Source: Lingula anatina (lineage: Eukaryota > Brachiopoda > Lingulata > Lingulida > Lingulidae). Taken from it: 64,000 nt of DNA. Location: assembly GCF_001039355.2 (NCBI RefSeq), contig NW_019774158.1, forward strand, positions 312,485-376,484. The letters run 5' to 3'. The notes beneath the pieces are model-generated. The model was not told the DNA's origin. It made no database searches and saw only the letters and a program-made list of their open reading frames with translations. The first letter of the stretch is position 1. Each line of letters begins with the position of its first letter. Positions 1 to 12,000 of the stretch are shown piece by piece. Made by a program: the position numbers and the translations under genes.

Positions 1-620
1 GTGCTGATTTGAAACAATAAAAAAAAAAAATAATAATAATAATAATAAAACAAAAAAACTCGAAAATCTAAAATATCGGCGTTTATTTTTTTCATTGCAA
101 TATATAAGTATAGGCAACTGAAAGCTTTAATCGTCAATTTCACGCCTTTCTATTTTGAGGTTAGATAGCAATCGGTATTGGGGGTAACTTCATCCCTGAA
201 CAAGATTTCATCACGAACATTGGTTGAGTTGGCCAGGTGGGTATAAGCTACAATCTCTTGCCGTCATTGTGGTATAAATGTTTTTGTTATGGAGTTATGA
301 GCCCCTTATTACAGATGTTAAATAAACAAAGACTTTTTTGCTTTATCAATGATAAAATCTGAACTCAGACTTTGAAGAAAAAATCACTGGCAGTGTATGG
401 AGTACAACAGGCAAGGCTCCCACAAACTGGATAATTTTGTCTTTTTCATTCCGAACCAGCAAATGGAAGCTCGGGACAAATATTGCAAATATTTACTGTA
501 TAGCTGGGGCGTTGTGTATATATACTGGAACTGAATACAATAAAGTGGTAACATTTCATAATTATCCTAATCGCTTTATTCCAGTATTGATGGTTCCAAT
601 AAGGACAGGTGTATCTTTAA

Positions 621-2279
621 TCAGTAACCACCGTCGAACTCATCAAATTCGATCATGTTGTCTCCATTTAAGTCCATTTTGACAAATTCCTTATCGAAAT
701 TCAATGCGGATCTCTTGGAACCGCTCAGTTCCGTTACTGCAGCAAAGAATTCGTCCTTGGAAATGTGATCATCTCTGAAACGTGTGATAAGATAATGCAA
801 CAGGTGAATCGGATTGACGAATCAAAACTTCATATGCTTCTGCTTAATGTTTACTTTAAATAAATATTATTATTATTATTATTACTTCAGCTAATTTCTA
901 TTGACTTCTCTCCGCTAAGAAATGTGATAGCAGGTGAGAAAAAAATGTGTGGCCATACACCAAGAAGAAAACAGGTGATTGCAACTCAAAGGAAATTATT
1001 TTGATAATCCACAAAAACGAATTGAAACGAATTGAGCTGGTTCATTATGTATCTTTCAATTGACTTTTATTAATGAAAGTCTAAATAACAGACATGTATC
1101 AGTTTTTAGTGCTACTGTTTTTTCTTACCCGTAAATGTCAATGTTACTGAATACGTCTCTGTACACACCGAATGTATTGAACAGTTTCATGACCTCAAGT
1201 ACCTCATGGTTCTGTAGAGTAGCTTGTATGAGTTGTATGAGTTAGTGACGGGTATGTATTTATTTCTAGTAAAACTTACTCTCTTACCCGTCAGTGTCAA
1301 TGTTTCTGAATACGTCTCTGGGGTTAACGACACGTTTCGACAAGGGGCGTGCCAGCGATCTCTTGTTAAGGCACGTGCATGTAGCTGATCGACTATTGAA
1401 AAAGAAGACATGCTATTTATATGCGAGATAAGTCAATATGTTCAGTCAGTATTTCATACAAAGGACAACTAACGAATGATCTACGCATGTCACTGACTTA
1501 TAGGTCTCATAGAGCTGCCACTCCTGTATGACTCGGAACAAGACAATTCGTTTCTTTTTTTTCCTTTTTCACAAAAACCTAATATTGTAATGCTGGGAGG
1601 CGCATATTAAACCTGCTTGGCTGCTATATTCACTGTAAGTAACTTTTTTGCTTTTCACAGTATTCAGAATGGCTGCCAGTAATGAAAAAAAAATCAATTT
1701 TAAAATAGAACAAAATCTTAAGAAACGCAAGTAAGGCCTGCTCACAAAAGTGCACTTAATGGGAACAGACCGAATACTTTAGGACAACGCTTCCCCTGTA
1801 CTTACAACCAGCCCCCGCTCTCCACTCTGATCTCGGAGCACCCAGATCTGCAGCCACCTTGGCAGTTGCAACCGAAAATGTTGCACGAACCTACCCCACA
1901 ATAGTAAACTGTCTGAAAAATTATACGCAAATGATATGAATTGGGGCCATTGTTATACAGGAAACAAAGACAAAAAGCTATACACTTTGATCGCAAAGAA
2001 AAATAAATCACCTGACTGTATACTTGTAATCATTGTAATACCTGTAATCATTGTTTAAGGCGGAATCTAATTAATACAAACATTACAACAAGCAAATAAT
2101 AACCGAAAACTATTTCAATTTCTTGTACTGTTTCTTAATAAGACACAGGATGATCTTACTGAACTACAGTCTTCACAGAATTCTCCCTTAGGAGGAACAC
2201 AGCATACTGCTTGAGCGTATTTTATAACAAGTGCTGCGGAAAAAGCAGCAATAAAAATGGTTACTGGCAATGAAGCCAT
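621..2279 (-). CDS. Secreted cysteine-rich EF-hand protein, copy 1
   Basis: Four coding exons on the minus strand: 2160-2279, 1806-1912, 1288-1392 and 621-774, all with GT-AG borders and compatible phases, giving 161 aa ending in TGA. Exon 1 encodes a 24-residue signal peptide (MASLPVTI... cleaved about after AQA) and four Cys. Exon 2 has the motif CNxFGCxCxGGCxxGC. Exon 3 adds a C-x-C pair and the start of an EF-hand. Exon 4 completes it: the splice junction creates the canonical loop DTDGDDHISKDE, and a second loop DLNGDNMIEFDE follows. Twelve cysteines in the mature part suggest six disulfides. It should be a secreted calcium-binding protein; I do not recognise the family. The start is preceded by a good acceptor (TTTCAG), so a 5'UTR intron is likely. 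Copies 2 and 3 lie at 5125-6824 and 9628-11239. Confidence 0.82.
1125..1215 (-). pseudogene. Decayed copy of exon 3 (unit 1)
   Basis: A stretch ending in DVFSNIDIYG and a GTAAG donor resembles the end of exon 3 (DVFRNIDTDG) of the gene around it. It has its own acceptor, but its reading frame enters in phase 0 whereas exon 2 ends in phase 2, and the cysteine pair is missing. A matching block in unit 3 (about 10110-10200) has an in-frame stop. It is most simply an exon duplicate that lost function. Unit 2 does not have it. Confidence 0.5.
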
Positions 2280-3185
2280 TTTCTGAAATAAGAAGAATGA
2301 AGATATTAGATATGAGCCTTTCGCCGCCCTTACCCCAACAAGACTTTGGGTCGCATTAGTCAGAGATCAGGATACAGTAAGGGTGCCTTCTATGGGCCCT
2401 TTCTCTACATGGTAATATTCACCATTTCAAATTAGGGTTTATGTCATCACCAAAGCAGAAGCTTTCAATGTAATATAATTTCCTTGTTCTACGAATAATA
2501 TGATTATGGTGACCAGCTGAATTGACATTTGGATATTAATAATTTTCACTTTCTTTACCATTTCTTTTTCTCCCGATGTCAAAATATGGTTTAATTTGAA
2601 ACACTTTAATACTGACTGCATAAACACGGCTTATACATCTACATACCTCTGGTTGCTTTTGTCGAATAAACGATGTTCAGATATATTATTTATAAATAAT
2701 GCCAATCTTTTTCTGTACCATCACTCTCACCAGGGCTATATTATACGTACAAAGTTATTAACGCTGTTTTTATTTCACAAAAGCAAAATGGCATTGTTAT
2801 CCTTGCCAGTGTTTTAATCTCTTTGGTAAAAACTGCATAAAATTACAAATGTATTTTGACTAAATGCCGAGAAGTGCTGCAATGAACTGATGGACACGCA
2901 TTACTAGTACCTTGCAAAAACATTTCCTTAAACGATTGCAGCTAGAAACAGACCATGAGCAAGGTTCTTCACATTTAAGATAATCTTGTCTTTTTACTTT
3001 TTTACCATGGGCTGCATGGACACAGTTATCACTGAGTGCCTTCTACATGTACAAAAGTGATGTGCACAGTGTTCTTCTTCACTGTGGTGTGCAGCTTTAT
3101 TTCCAGCGAGAAATTTTCGTATTTAATTAATGCCACCACTAAGCTTGCCTCTAGTATACAGAGCATTCGATGAAAGGGATCGAAG

Positions 3186-3353
3186 CAGGGGCGGATCCAG
3201 AGCTATTTACTGACAGTCTTCCAAATTATCTTTGCTGATTCATCCTCCAATTTTGACCGTCTTCCAACAGAAAAAATTAGATACCCGTCAATGTTAACTT
3301 GAAAATCTAACCGTCTTCCGGAAGACCCAGAAGACAGCCTAAATCCGCCCCGG
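3186..3353. mobile_element. MITE-like element with GGGGCGGAT inverted ends
   Basis: The block begins CAGGGGCGGATCCAGAG and ends with the near reverse complement (AAATCCGCCCCGG). CGAAG flanks both sides, and the corresponding place in unit 2 (about 7680) reads straight through without it. These are signs of a small non-autonomous DNA transposon, hAT-like by its end sequence (inference). It has no coding capacity. A related element lies near 34949-35040. Confidence 0.6.
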
Positions 3354-3839
3354 CGAAGTGGTGACTTTTTTTTCATAACAGCAGTATAGTTTTGTCAGTC
3401 TTCTCAAAGTTTAAGTTAGCAAAGACTTTATTAAACACCGAATATACTTTGACTAGGTTCATGGCGTATTGAAATAAAGTGAGAGACACGTACAGTGTAT
3501 TACATGCTCTACCTTGTGCATAATGATATAATTGATTTTTAAAAAGTATTGCAATTAAAATAAGACAATGAAAGTGGTTCCTATGATATTAGATAATTTT
3601 AGACTTTTTCCACCTGAACCGGGAAATGGAAATTCGACAGCAATTATTAAAAAATCTACGTTATCATGCTGCAACGCTCGTGAGAACATTTTAAACAGGT
3701 TAGAACTGTATGCAAAAGGGAAAACATCTTTGTTTTGTGGATCACTTCACTTCATTGTTGAAAGCACATCATATACAGGTGTACCTGTATCTTCAATTAT
3801 TGACCCCCGCCTCCAAGTTGTCTATCATGTTGTCTTCAT

Positions 3840-3936
3840 CTAGACAAATTCTTTGTCAAAATTTAATGCATATCTCTTGGCGCCGTGGAACTCCGCAACT
3901 GCATCCAGGAATTCTTCCTTGGAAATGTGATCACCT
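3840..3936 (-). other. Shortened EF-hand terminal exon (candidate alternative 3' exon)
   Basis: This 97-nt copy of exon 4 keeps the acceptor (TTTCAG) and the correct entry phase, then reads an EF-hand loop half (GDHISKEE) and stops with TAG directly after ...NFDKEFV, before the second EF-hand. It lies 1.2 kb downstream of the terminal exon of copy 2 (5125-5278) on the same strand with no other exons between. It could therefore be an alternative last exon of copy 2, or a relic. The equivalent exon at 8214-8310 stops at exactly the same codon. Confidence 0.55.
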
Positions 3937-5124
3937 CTGAAACGTGTGATAAGATAATGCAACAGGTGAATCGGTTTGTTGAATCATAACTTAATGACCA
4001 GCTCACTTACAATTTGAAAATTTATCTTTTCTGCATTTCTTCACAACCATTCCTTGTTTATCCGTTGTTGCTTTAATTTGATAAAAACCCTATACTAGTA
4101 CACACAGAGCTGCATTGACACGACCTACCTGTGGTTAAATTTGTCATATGGAATAAAGGGCACTTTGCTATACAATATATCTAAAATGGCAATATTTTTC
4201 TACATTGTTTGCAAGTTGTTGGCATTGTGTTTTTGCATCCCGCACGCAGTAATAACCGTAGGTTTTATTGTTATAAAGGCTTTGTTAGCATTTTCAGTGT
4301 TTTAGTCTATGAAGCAATAAACTGCAAAATACTACAGGAAATTCTGGATCGCACTAAGCAAGGGGCACGTATTGCTACTTTGTACAAAATGATGAATTAA
4401 AAACCTCAGTAAATACAACTTTTTCTACAAGTATTGCGACTTAAGGCTATTTGACCCTTCATTATCATCCAGATACAAAAAATGAGTTTTTTCCTGCATC
4501 TAATTGTTCAAAAATGCATCTTTGTGCTGATTCAAAACGATGAAAAATTCCTCGAAAATTTAAGATATCGGCGTTCATTTTTTTCATCGCAATATTTAAG
4601 CATAGGCAACCCAAAGTTATAATCAATTTAACGCCTTTCTATTTTGAGGTGGGATAGCAATCGTTATGGGGCGTAACTTCATCCCTGAACAAAATTTCAT
4701 CACGAAAATTGGTTGAGTTGACCAGGTGAGTATCAGCTACAATCTCTTGCCTTTATTGTGGTATAAATGTTTTTGGTATGGAGTTATGAGCCCCTTATTA
4801 CAGATTTTCATGAAACAAATGCATTTTTTTACTTCATCAATGATAAAATCTGAATTCAGACTTTTAAGAAAAATCGCTGGCAGCGTATGGAGTACCATAG
4901 GCAAGGCTCCCATAAACTGGATAATTTTGTCTTTCCGTTCCAAGCCAGGAAATGGAAGATCGGCAGAAATATTGCAAAATTTTTCTGTATCAAGCAGACT
5001 ACCACACTCGTTGGTGCATGGTGTAAATATACTGGAACTGAATACCATAAAGTGAAATGTCATAATTATTCTTATCGCTTTATTCCGGTGTTGACGGTTC
5101 CAATAAGGACAGTTGAATCTTCAA

Positions 5125-6824
5125 TCAGTAACCACCGTCGAACTCATCAAAATCGATCAAGTTGTCTCCATTTAAGTCCATCTTGACAAATTCTTCATCG
5201 AAATTCAGTGCAGATCTTTTGGCACCGTGGAACTTCACAACTGCATCCAGGAATTCGTCCTTGGAAATGTGATTATCTCTGAAACGTGTGATAAGATAAT
5301 GCAACAGGTGAATCAGGTTGTCGAATGACAACTTCAAATGTTTCTTCTTAATGTCTATTTCAGCGAATTTTTTTGACGCAGTTTTACCTCCGCTAAGAAA
5401 TTTTATAGCAGGTGAGAAAAAATAACATTCATGGCCGTTCATCTAGAAGAGAACAGGTGATTGCAACTCAAGGATAATTACTTTGATTACCCACAAAAAC
5501 AAATTGAAATGATTTGAGCAGGCTTATAAACTATCTTTCAATTTACTTTCATTAATGAAAGTCTAAGTAACAGGTATGTTCCAATTTCTAGTGCTATTGT
5601 TTTTCCTTACCCGTCAATGTCAATGTTTCTGAATACGTCTCTGGGGTTAACGACATGTTTAGACAAGGGACGTGCCAGCGATCTCTTGTTTAGGCACTCG
5701 CATGTAGATGATGGACTATTGAAAAAAGAAGATATGCTATCTAAATGCGAGGTAAGTCAATAATAACACACAAAGGACCATTAACTAATGATCTACGCAT
5801 GCCACTGGCCAATAGTATGCCACTCCTGTATGACTCTAGCCAAGAACCAGCAATGCTCTCCGTACGATGTTCTTTTTCACAGAAACCTTATATTGTAATA
5901 TTGGCAGGGGCATATTAAAGAGAAGTTTGTTGAAGACAAACGCTTTTTTATGGCGACGGTTAACTTTATTGATTTCATGGGCCGTTGGAAAGTTTCATTT
6001 AAAATATCTGGGTTAATTCAACATTATGTAATGCTATAAAACAACTAAACACTATTCTTCTAATAGAGGTTCCTTTCAATAAAAGCGGCCGGCCAAATTA
6101 GAACACCACATTTGTGCTTGTCCTTTACTTACACTTTTGCGTGGGTTAATGAGGAGACATAAATGTGCTTGGCAGCTATATCCACCGTGACTTACTTGAT
6201 TTCCGCAGTGTTTAGAATGGCTGCCAGTAACAAAAAAAATCAACCTTTTATCAATCAACCTTTAGAACAAAATCTTAGCAAAAGCAAGTAAGGCCTTCTC
6301 ACTAAAATGCACTTACATGGAAAAGACCGAACACTTAGGGATAACGTTTCACCTGTACTTACAACCAGCCCCCGGACACCACTACTTTGATATCGGCGCA
6401 TCCGGATTTGCAGCCACCTTGGCAGGCACAACCGAAAAGGTTGCACCAACCTACCCCGCAATATGTATACGTCTGAAATATTATACACAAACGATATGCA
6501 TTTGCTCCATTACTATACAGGAAACATAGACAAACAGCTCCACTTTTTTATCGTAAAGTAAAATAGAAAATGACGATGGTATAATACCCGTAATCATTGC
6601 TTTGAGGGCAATCTATTTAGTACAACAATAACAACAGGCAAATAAAAACTGAAAACCATTTCAATTTCTTGTACTGTTTCTAAACTAGATACAAAATGTC
6701 TTACTTCGCTACAGTCTCCACAGAATACGTCGTTAACAGTGTGACAGCATACTGCTTGAGCATGCTTTATAACAAGTGCTGCAGATAACGCTACGATAAC
6801 AATAGTTACCGGCAAACAAGCCAT
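5125..6824 (-). CDS. Secreted cysteine-rich EF-hand protein, copy 2
   Basis: Four minus-strand exons: 6705-6824, 6363-6472, 5611-5715 and 5125-5278. Together they give 489 nt, 162 aa plus stop, with all borders GT-AG and phases agreeing (0, 2, 2). The signal peptide is MACLPVTIVIVALSAALVI plus KHAQA. The cysteine module follows (CNLFGCACQGGCKSGC in exon 2, CEC in exon 3). The two EF-hand loops are DIDGDNHISKDE (formed across the exon 3/4 junction) and DLNGDNLIDFDE, both with acidic or oxygen ligands at positions 1, 3, 5, 9 and 12. The C-terminus is FDGGY. The open frame extends upstream of exon 4 for 50 codons, but that part is intron: in the other copies it is broken by stops, and the acceptor at 5279 restores a perfect EF loop. 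Confidence 0.84.
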
Positions 6825-8213
6825 CTTCTGGAATAAGAAAAATGAAGATATAAGACAAGAGCCCTTCGCCGCCCTTTACCCAACAAGACTTTTGACCATA
6901 CCAGTCAGAAAATAAGGATACAGAGAGGCCATGGAGACTTCTAATCGCCTGTTCCCTACCGACCAAATCGGGATTGGATGTGATAATATTTCCTGTTATA
7001 CGAATGATATGATTGTGACCAGCTAAATGCCCATTTGAAATTTTATAATTTTCACTTTCTTGACCATTTATTTTTCTCCTGATGCCGAAGTACGGTTTTC
7101 TTTGAATATCTAGGAGGCCTACTGCTAACTGCATGAACACGGATTATAGTTCTACCTACCTGTTGTTGCCTTTGTCTAATGAACGATGTTCTGATATATT
7201 ATATGGCGACGAAATCTTTTTCTGCACCATCACTCTCATCAGCGCTGTATTATACGTACAAAGTTATTAACGTTGTTTTTATTTCACAAATACAAAATGA
7301 CATTTTAAACCTTGCCAGTGTTTTAGTCTCTTTGATTAAAACACTGCATAAAACTACAACGTTATATTGGCTAGATACCGAAAAGTACTGCAATAAACTG
7401 ATGGACACGCATTACTAATACTCTGTAAAACATTTCTTTAAACGATTGCAGCTAAAACCAGACCATGAGCAAGGCTCCTTACATTTAATATAATCCTGTC
7501 TTTTTACTTACCACGGGCTGTATGGACACATTGATCACCGAGCGCTTTCTACATGAACAAAGGTGATTTGCACATTGTTTTTCTTCACTATGGTGTGTAG
7601 CTTTTTTCCAGCGAGACATTTTCGCATTAAATTAATGCCATCACTAAGCTCGCCTCTAGTACCGGACATTCGATGAAAAGGATAAAAGTGGTGTTTTTTT
7701 TCTTTTATAACGGCAGAATAGCTTTGTCAGTCTTCTCAAAGTTTAAGTTAGCAAAAACTTTATTAAACACCAAATATACTTTGACTAGGTTCGTGCCGTA
7801 TTGAAATAAAGTGAGAGACACGTACATTGTATTACATGCACTACATTGTGTATAATGATTGATAACAGATCAAACAAAATAATTGATTTAAAAAAGTATT
7901 GCAACGAAAATAAGACAATGAAAGTGGTTCCTATGATTTTAGATTATTTTAGATTTTTTCCACCTGAACCGGGAAATGGACATTCGACAACAATTATTCA
8001 AGAATCTTAGCCATCATGCTAACTGAAACGCTCGTGAGAACGTTTTAAACAGGTTAGAACTGTATGCAAAAGGGAAAGCATCTGTATTTTGTGGATCACT
8101 TCATTTCATTGTTAAAAGCACATTATATACAGGTGTACATGTATCTTCAATTATTATTATTGACCCGCCAACTCCATCAAAAACGAGCATGTTGTCTCTC
8201 ATGTTGTCTCCGT

Positions 8214-8310
8214 CTAGACAAATTCCTCATCGAAATTCAGTGCAGATCTCTTGGCACCGCGCAACTTCACAACTGCATCCAGGAATTCGTCCTTGGAAAT
8301 GTGATCATCT
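8214..8310 (-). other. Shortened EF-hand terminal exon, unit 2
   Basis: Same 97-nt structure as 3840-3936: preserved acceptor, EF-hand residues GDDHISKDEF, and TAG right after NFDEEFV, so the second EF-hand is absent. It lies about 1.3 kb downstream of the terminal exon of copy 3 (9628-9781). The shared stop and preserved splice signal mean it was duplicated in this form. It may be used as an alternative last exon yielding a one-EF-hand isoform. Confidence 0.55.
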
Positions 8311-9013
8311 CTGAAACGTGAGATAAGATAATGCAACAGGTGAATCGGTTTGTTGAATCACAACTTCAAATGTTTCTGCGTCTTAAGTGAATATGATAGT
8401 ATTTACCTTTTTTCTGGATTCACGGCGTCGGTGGAGCAATTTCAATAATTTCCTATTATGCAAATGACAAGGTGATGACCAGCTCATTACAATTTGGAAC
8501 TTTCTCTTTTTTGCATTTCTTCACAACCATTCCTTGTTTATCCGTTGTTGCTTTAATTTGATTAAAACCCTATATTAGTACACACGGAGCTGCATTGACA
8601 CGACCTACCTGTGGTTAAATTTGTCATATGGAATAAAGGGCACTTTGCTATACAATATATCTAAAATGGCAATATTTTCCTACATTGTTTGCAAGTTGTT
8701 GGCATTGTGTTTTTGCATCCCACATGCAGTAATAACCGTATATAGTTTTTATTGTTATAAAGGCTTTGTTAGCATTTTCAGTGTTTTAGTCTATGCAGCA
8801 AAAACTGCAAAATACTACAGGAAATTCTGGATCGCACTTAAATAAAGCAAGGGGCACATATTGCTACTTTGTACAAAATGATGAATTAAAAACCTCAGTG
8901 AATACAACTTTTTTCTACAAGTATTGCGCCTTAAGGCTATTTGACCCTTCATTATCATCCAGATACCGAAAATGAGTTTTTTCCTGCATCTTATTGTTCA
9001 AAAATGCATCTTT

Positions 9014-12000
9014 GTGCCGATTCAAAACAATGAAAACTTCCTCGAAAATTTAAAATATCGGCGTTCATTTTTTTCATAGCACTATATAAGCATCGGCAAC
9101 CCAAAGTTTTAATCAATTTAACGCCTTTCTATTTTGAGGTGGGATAGCAATCGGTATGGGGCGTAACTTCACCCCTGAACAAGATTTCATCACGAAAATT
9201 GCTTGAGTTGACCAGGTGAGTATGAGTTACAATCTCTTGCCTTTATTGTGGTATAAATGTTTTTGGTATGGAGTTATGAGCCCCCTGTTACAGATTTCCA
9301 TCAAACAAAGGCATTTTTTGCTTCATCAATGATAAAATCTAAACTCAGACTTTTAAAACAAATCGCTGGCAGCGTATGGAGTACCATAGGCAAGGCTCCC
9401 ATAAACTGGATAATTTTGTCTTTCCGTTCCAAGCCAGGAAATGGAAGATCGGCAGAAATATTGCAAACATTTACTGTATCAAGCAGACTACCACACGCTG
9501 GGGCGTTGTGTATATATACTGGAACTGAATACAATAAAGTGGTCACATTTCATAATTATCCTAATCACTTTATTTGTAATCACTATATATGTGTTGACGG
9601 TTCCATTAAGGACAGGTGTATCTTCAATCAGTAACCACCGTCGAACTCATCAAATTCGATCATGTTGTCTCCATTTACGTCCATCTTGACAAATTCTTCA
9701 TCGAAATTCAGTGCAGTTCTCTTGGCACCGCGCTGCTTCACAACTGCATCCAGGAATTCGTCCTTGGAAATGTGATCATCTCTGAAACGTGTGATAAGAT
9801 AATGCAACAGGTAAATCAGGTTGTCGAATCACAACTTCAAATGTTTCTGCTTAATGTCTACTTCAGTGAATTTCTTTTGAAGCAGTTTTACCTCCGCTAA
9901 GAAATTTTAGAGCAGATGAGTAAAAACTAACGTTCATGGCCATACATCTAGAAGAGAACATGTGATTGCAGCTCAAAGAAAATCATTTGGATGATCCACA
10001 AAAACGAAATGAAACGAATTGAGCAGGTTCATAAACTATCTTTAAATTGACTTTTATTAATGAAAGTCTAAGTAATAGGAATTTACCAATTTATAGTGCT
10101 GCTGTTTTCTCTTACCCGTCAATGTCAATGTTACTGAATGCGTCTCTGTACACACCGAATGTATTGAACAGTTTCATGAATTATGTCATGTTTCTGTAGA
10201 GTAGCATGTATGAAATAGTAACGGGCGTGTATTCATTTCTAGTGAAACTTACTCCCTTACCCGTCAATGTCAATGTTAGTGAATACGTCTCTGGGGTTAA
10301 CGACATGTTTCGACAAGGGACGCGGCATCGATCTCTTGTTTATGCACGTGCATGTAGCTGATTGACTGTCGAAAAAAGAAGATATGCTTTCTATGTGCAA
10401 GGTAAAACAATATTTTCAGTCGGTATTTCATACAAAGGACCATAACGAATGATCTACGCATGTCACTGGTAAATAGGCCTAATAGAGCTGTCACTCCTGA
10501 ATGAGTCGGAACAAGACCAGCAATTCGTTTCTGTTTTTTTCTTTTTCTTTCACAGAAACCTTATATTGTAATGCTTGGAGGGTCATATCTACTTGGCTGC
10601 TATATTCACTGTAAGTAATTTTTTTTGCTTTTCACGGTACTTAGAATGGCTGCCAGTAATGAAAAATGTCTTCCTTAAAATAAAACAAAATCCTAACAAA
10701 TGCAAGTAAGGCCTGCTCACAAATGCACTTAAATGAAAAAGACCGTACACTTTGGGATGACGTTTCACCTGTACTTACAACCAGCCCCCGCCCTCTACTC
10801 TGATATCGGAGCACCCGGATCTGCAGCCGCCTTGGCAGTTGCAACCGAAAACGTTGCACGAACCTACCCCACAATAGTAAACTGTCTGAAAAATTATATG
10901 CAAAGGATGTGAACTTAAGCCATTATTATACAGGGAACAAAGACAAAAAGCTTTACACTTTGATCGTAAAGAAAAATAAGCTACCCGACTTTATTATAAT
11001 ACCTGTAATCATTGTTTCAAGTGGAATCTACTTAAAACAATCATAAGAACAAGCAAATAACAAATGAAAACTATTAAATTTCTTGTGCTGTTTCCAAATT
11101 AGACACAAAACAATCTTACTTTGCTACAGTCTCCACAGAAGTCAGCCACGACAGTGATACAGCACACTGCTTTAGCGTGTTGTATGACAAGTGCTACGGA
11201 AAAAGCTGCAATTATAATGGTTACCGGCAAACAAGCCATTTTCTGAAATAAGAAGAATGAAGATATTATATATGAGGCTTTCCCCCAACAAGATTTTGAC
11301 CACATCAGTCAGAAGATCAGGATACAGTACGGGTGCCCTCTAAGCACCGATCCTGTATGTGGTTTCACCGTTTCAAATCAGGATTTATGTTGTTGCATAA
11401 GCTTTTAGTGAAATATTATTTTCCTTAACTACGGCTGATATGATGGTGACCAGCCAAAAAGGCAATTTGGAAATTAATAATTTTCTTTACCACTTCTTTT
11501 TCTCCTGACGCTGAGTTATGATTTGAATTGAAACTCTATACTACTGCCTGCATTAACTCAGCTTGTGAATCTACCTACCTGTGGCTGGTTCTGTCGAATG
11601 AATGATGTCCTGATATGTTATTTATCAATAATGACAATCTTTTTACTGCACCATCACTCTCATCAGCGCTAAATTTTACATACGCAGTTTTTATTTCACA
11701 AATGCAAAATGACATTGCTAACCTTACCAGTGTTTTAGTCTCTTTGGTAAAAGCTCCATAAAATTACAATTGGTATTTTTACTAGATATGGGGGAAATAC
11801 TGCAATTAAGCGATGAAGTCACGCGTATTACTAGTACCTTGTAAAGATGATTAATAACAAAATGAACGATTTTTAAAATCATTTCCTTAAAGCTAAAAAC
11901 ATACCATGAGCAAGGTTCTTATATATAAGATGATTTTCACTTTTCCAATCTGAACCAGGAAATGGCTGTTGCTCAGCATGCATATATACAGACTATAAAG

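Larger units (their letters stand above)
1..4523. repeat. Tandem gene unit 1 of the Cys-rich/EF-hand cluster
   Basis: Position 1 of the window corresponds to 4524 and 9014, so this is the first of three direct repeats of about 4.5 kb. It carries one intact minus-strand gene (621-2279), a decayed exon copy near 1125-1215, a short inverted-repeat element (3186-3353) that the next unit lacks, and a shortened terminal exon (3840-3936). Sequence around 2600-2830 and again around 4090-4320 looks like two versions of the same 5'-flank/first-exon region, so the unit has internal duplication too. Non-coding parts are AT-rich and align well between units. Confidence 0.8.
4524..9013. repeat. Tandem gene unit 2 of the Cys-rich/EF-hand cluster
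   Basis: Second direct repeat, about 4.49 kb. It contains the intact gene copy 2 (5125-6824), a shortened terminal exon (8214-8310), and the same internal duplication of the 5' flanking region (about 7140-7420 and 8590-8850). Sequences ending in CAG with a GTAGGT donor on the minus strand (near 7155 and 8608) look like non-coding first exons. The remainder, including 6830-8160, holds no other gene that I can see. Confidence 0.8.

Noticed and set aside
830-9860. TGA at the same place upstream of the EF-hand exon in four of five copies, looking like a selenocysteine codon
   Set aside because: A good acceptor (TTTCAG) lies downstream of it, and splicing there restores a canonical EF-hand loop across the junction. 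The TGA is therefore in the intron, and the open frame in copy 2 (5279-5442) is fortuitous.
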